Translations under genes and position numbers: made by a program
In this document: positions 6,231 to 6,318 of the stretch, piece by piece
How the letters are laid out: every line of letters begins with the position of its first letter
How positions within the stretch are numbered: the first letter of the stretch is position 1
Assembly (NCBI RefSeq): GCF_000188295.1
Contig: NZ_GL831112.1
Coordinates: 1,355,324-1,361,641, forward strand
Direction: 5' to 3'
Source of the DNA: Streptococcus vestibularis ATCC 49124
GTDB taxonomy: Bacteria; Bacillota; Bacilli; Lactobacillales; Streptococcaceae
Length of the DNA stretch: 6,318 bases
The notes under the pieces: model-generated
Database searches by the model: none
What the model was told of the DNA's origin: nothing
What the model saw: the letters and a program-made list of their open reading frames with translations, nothing else

Positions 6231-6318
6231 TTAATCTTCTTTCTTCTTGCGAGCTACAAGACCAAATCCACTCAATACTCCAAGAAGCCCAAGTGCTACT
6301 AGACTATTATTGTCTTCA
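6231..6318 (-). CDS. C-terminal end of an LPXTG-type wall-anchored surface protein (5' part outside window)
   Basis: Only the last 28 codons and the TAA stop (6231-6233) are present. They read EDNNS, then a hydrophobic span LVALGLLGVLSGFGLV, then a positively charged tail ARKKKED. This is the membrane anchor and charged tail of a sortase A substrate. The LPXTG motif itself should lie immediately past the window edge. The base at 6318 is the third base of the preceding codon, which would fit the Gly of LPxTG. The substrate role is inferred from this tail alone, so the function of the rest of the protein is unknown. The tail closely resembles those of CshA-type proteins in mitis-group streptococci, so a paralogue of the downstream adhesin is possible but unproven. 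A terminator follows the stop at once, so this gene probably does not share a main transcript with the adhesin. Confidence 0.85.
   Translation of the reverse strand, partial: EDNNSLVALGLLGVLSGFGLVARKKKED

Overview
The window comes from a low-GC Gram-positive bacterium, most likely a mitis/sanguinis-group oral Streptococcus. The evidence is a YSIRK-type signal peptide (YGIRKYSFGAAS), CshA-type fibril repeats, and a neighbouring gene that ends in a typical streptococcal sorting-signal tail (GFGLVARKKKED). The species cannot be fixed from the sequence. Both genes lie on the minus strand, so the window reads from high to low coordinates.

From 5838 down to position 1 there is one uninterrupted minus-strand reading frame of 1946 codons, still open at the window edge. 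It encodes a giant CshA-like fibrillar surface adhesin. In order it contains: a YSIRK signal peptide (residues 1-44), a Pro/Glu/Thr-rich stretch (45-108), an Ala/Lys/Glu-rich helical region (109-297), a CshA NR2-like binding domain (about 358-627), a DFGDLPESYG...GEVED module (628-835), nine tandem CshA-type fibril repeats (868-1899), and the start of a C-terminal linker (1900-1946). The LPXTG anchor should lie just beyond position 1. The protein I read contains no cysteine.

From 6318 to 6231 lies the last 28 codons of a second LPXTG-type surface protein, followed by a 12-bp-stem intrinsic terminator (6169-6200). The adhesin gene begins after an AT-rich intergenic region holding a plausible promoter (6014-6041), a long leader, and a perfect AGGAGG ribosome binding site (5850-5855). 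The two genes are tandem cell-wall-anchored proteins that appear to be transcribed separately.

The most interesting structure is inside the repeat array. The repeats fall into three subtypes placed in order along the stalk. The membrane-proximal copies are nearly identical at the DNA level, and repeat 7 is a mosaic of repeats 6 and 8, as expected from recombination or gene conversion. I see no wholly novel system here; it is a recognisable adhesin family with an informative repeat history.
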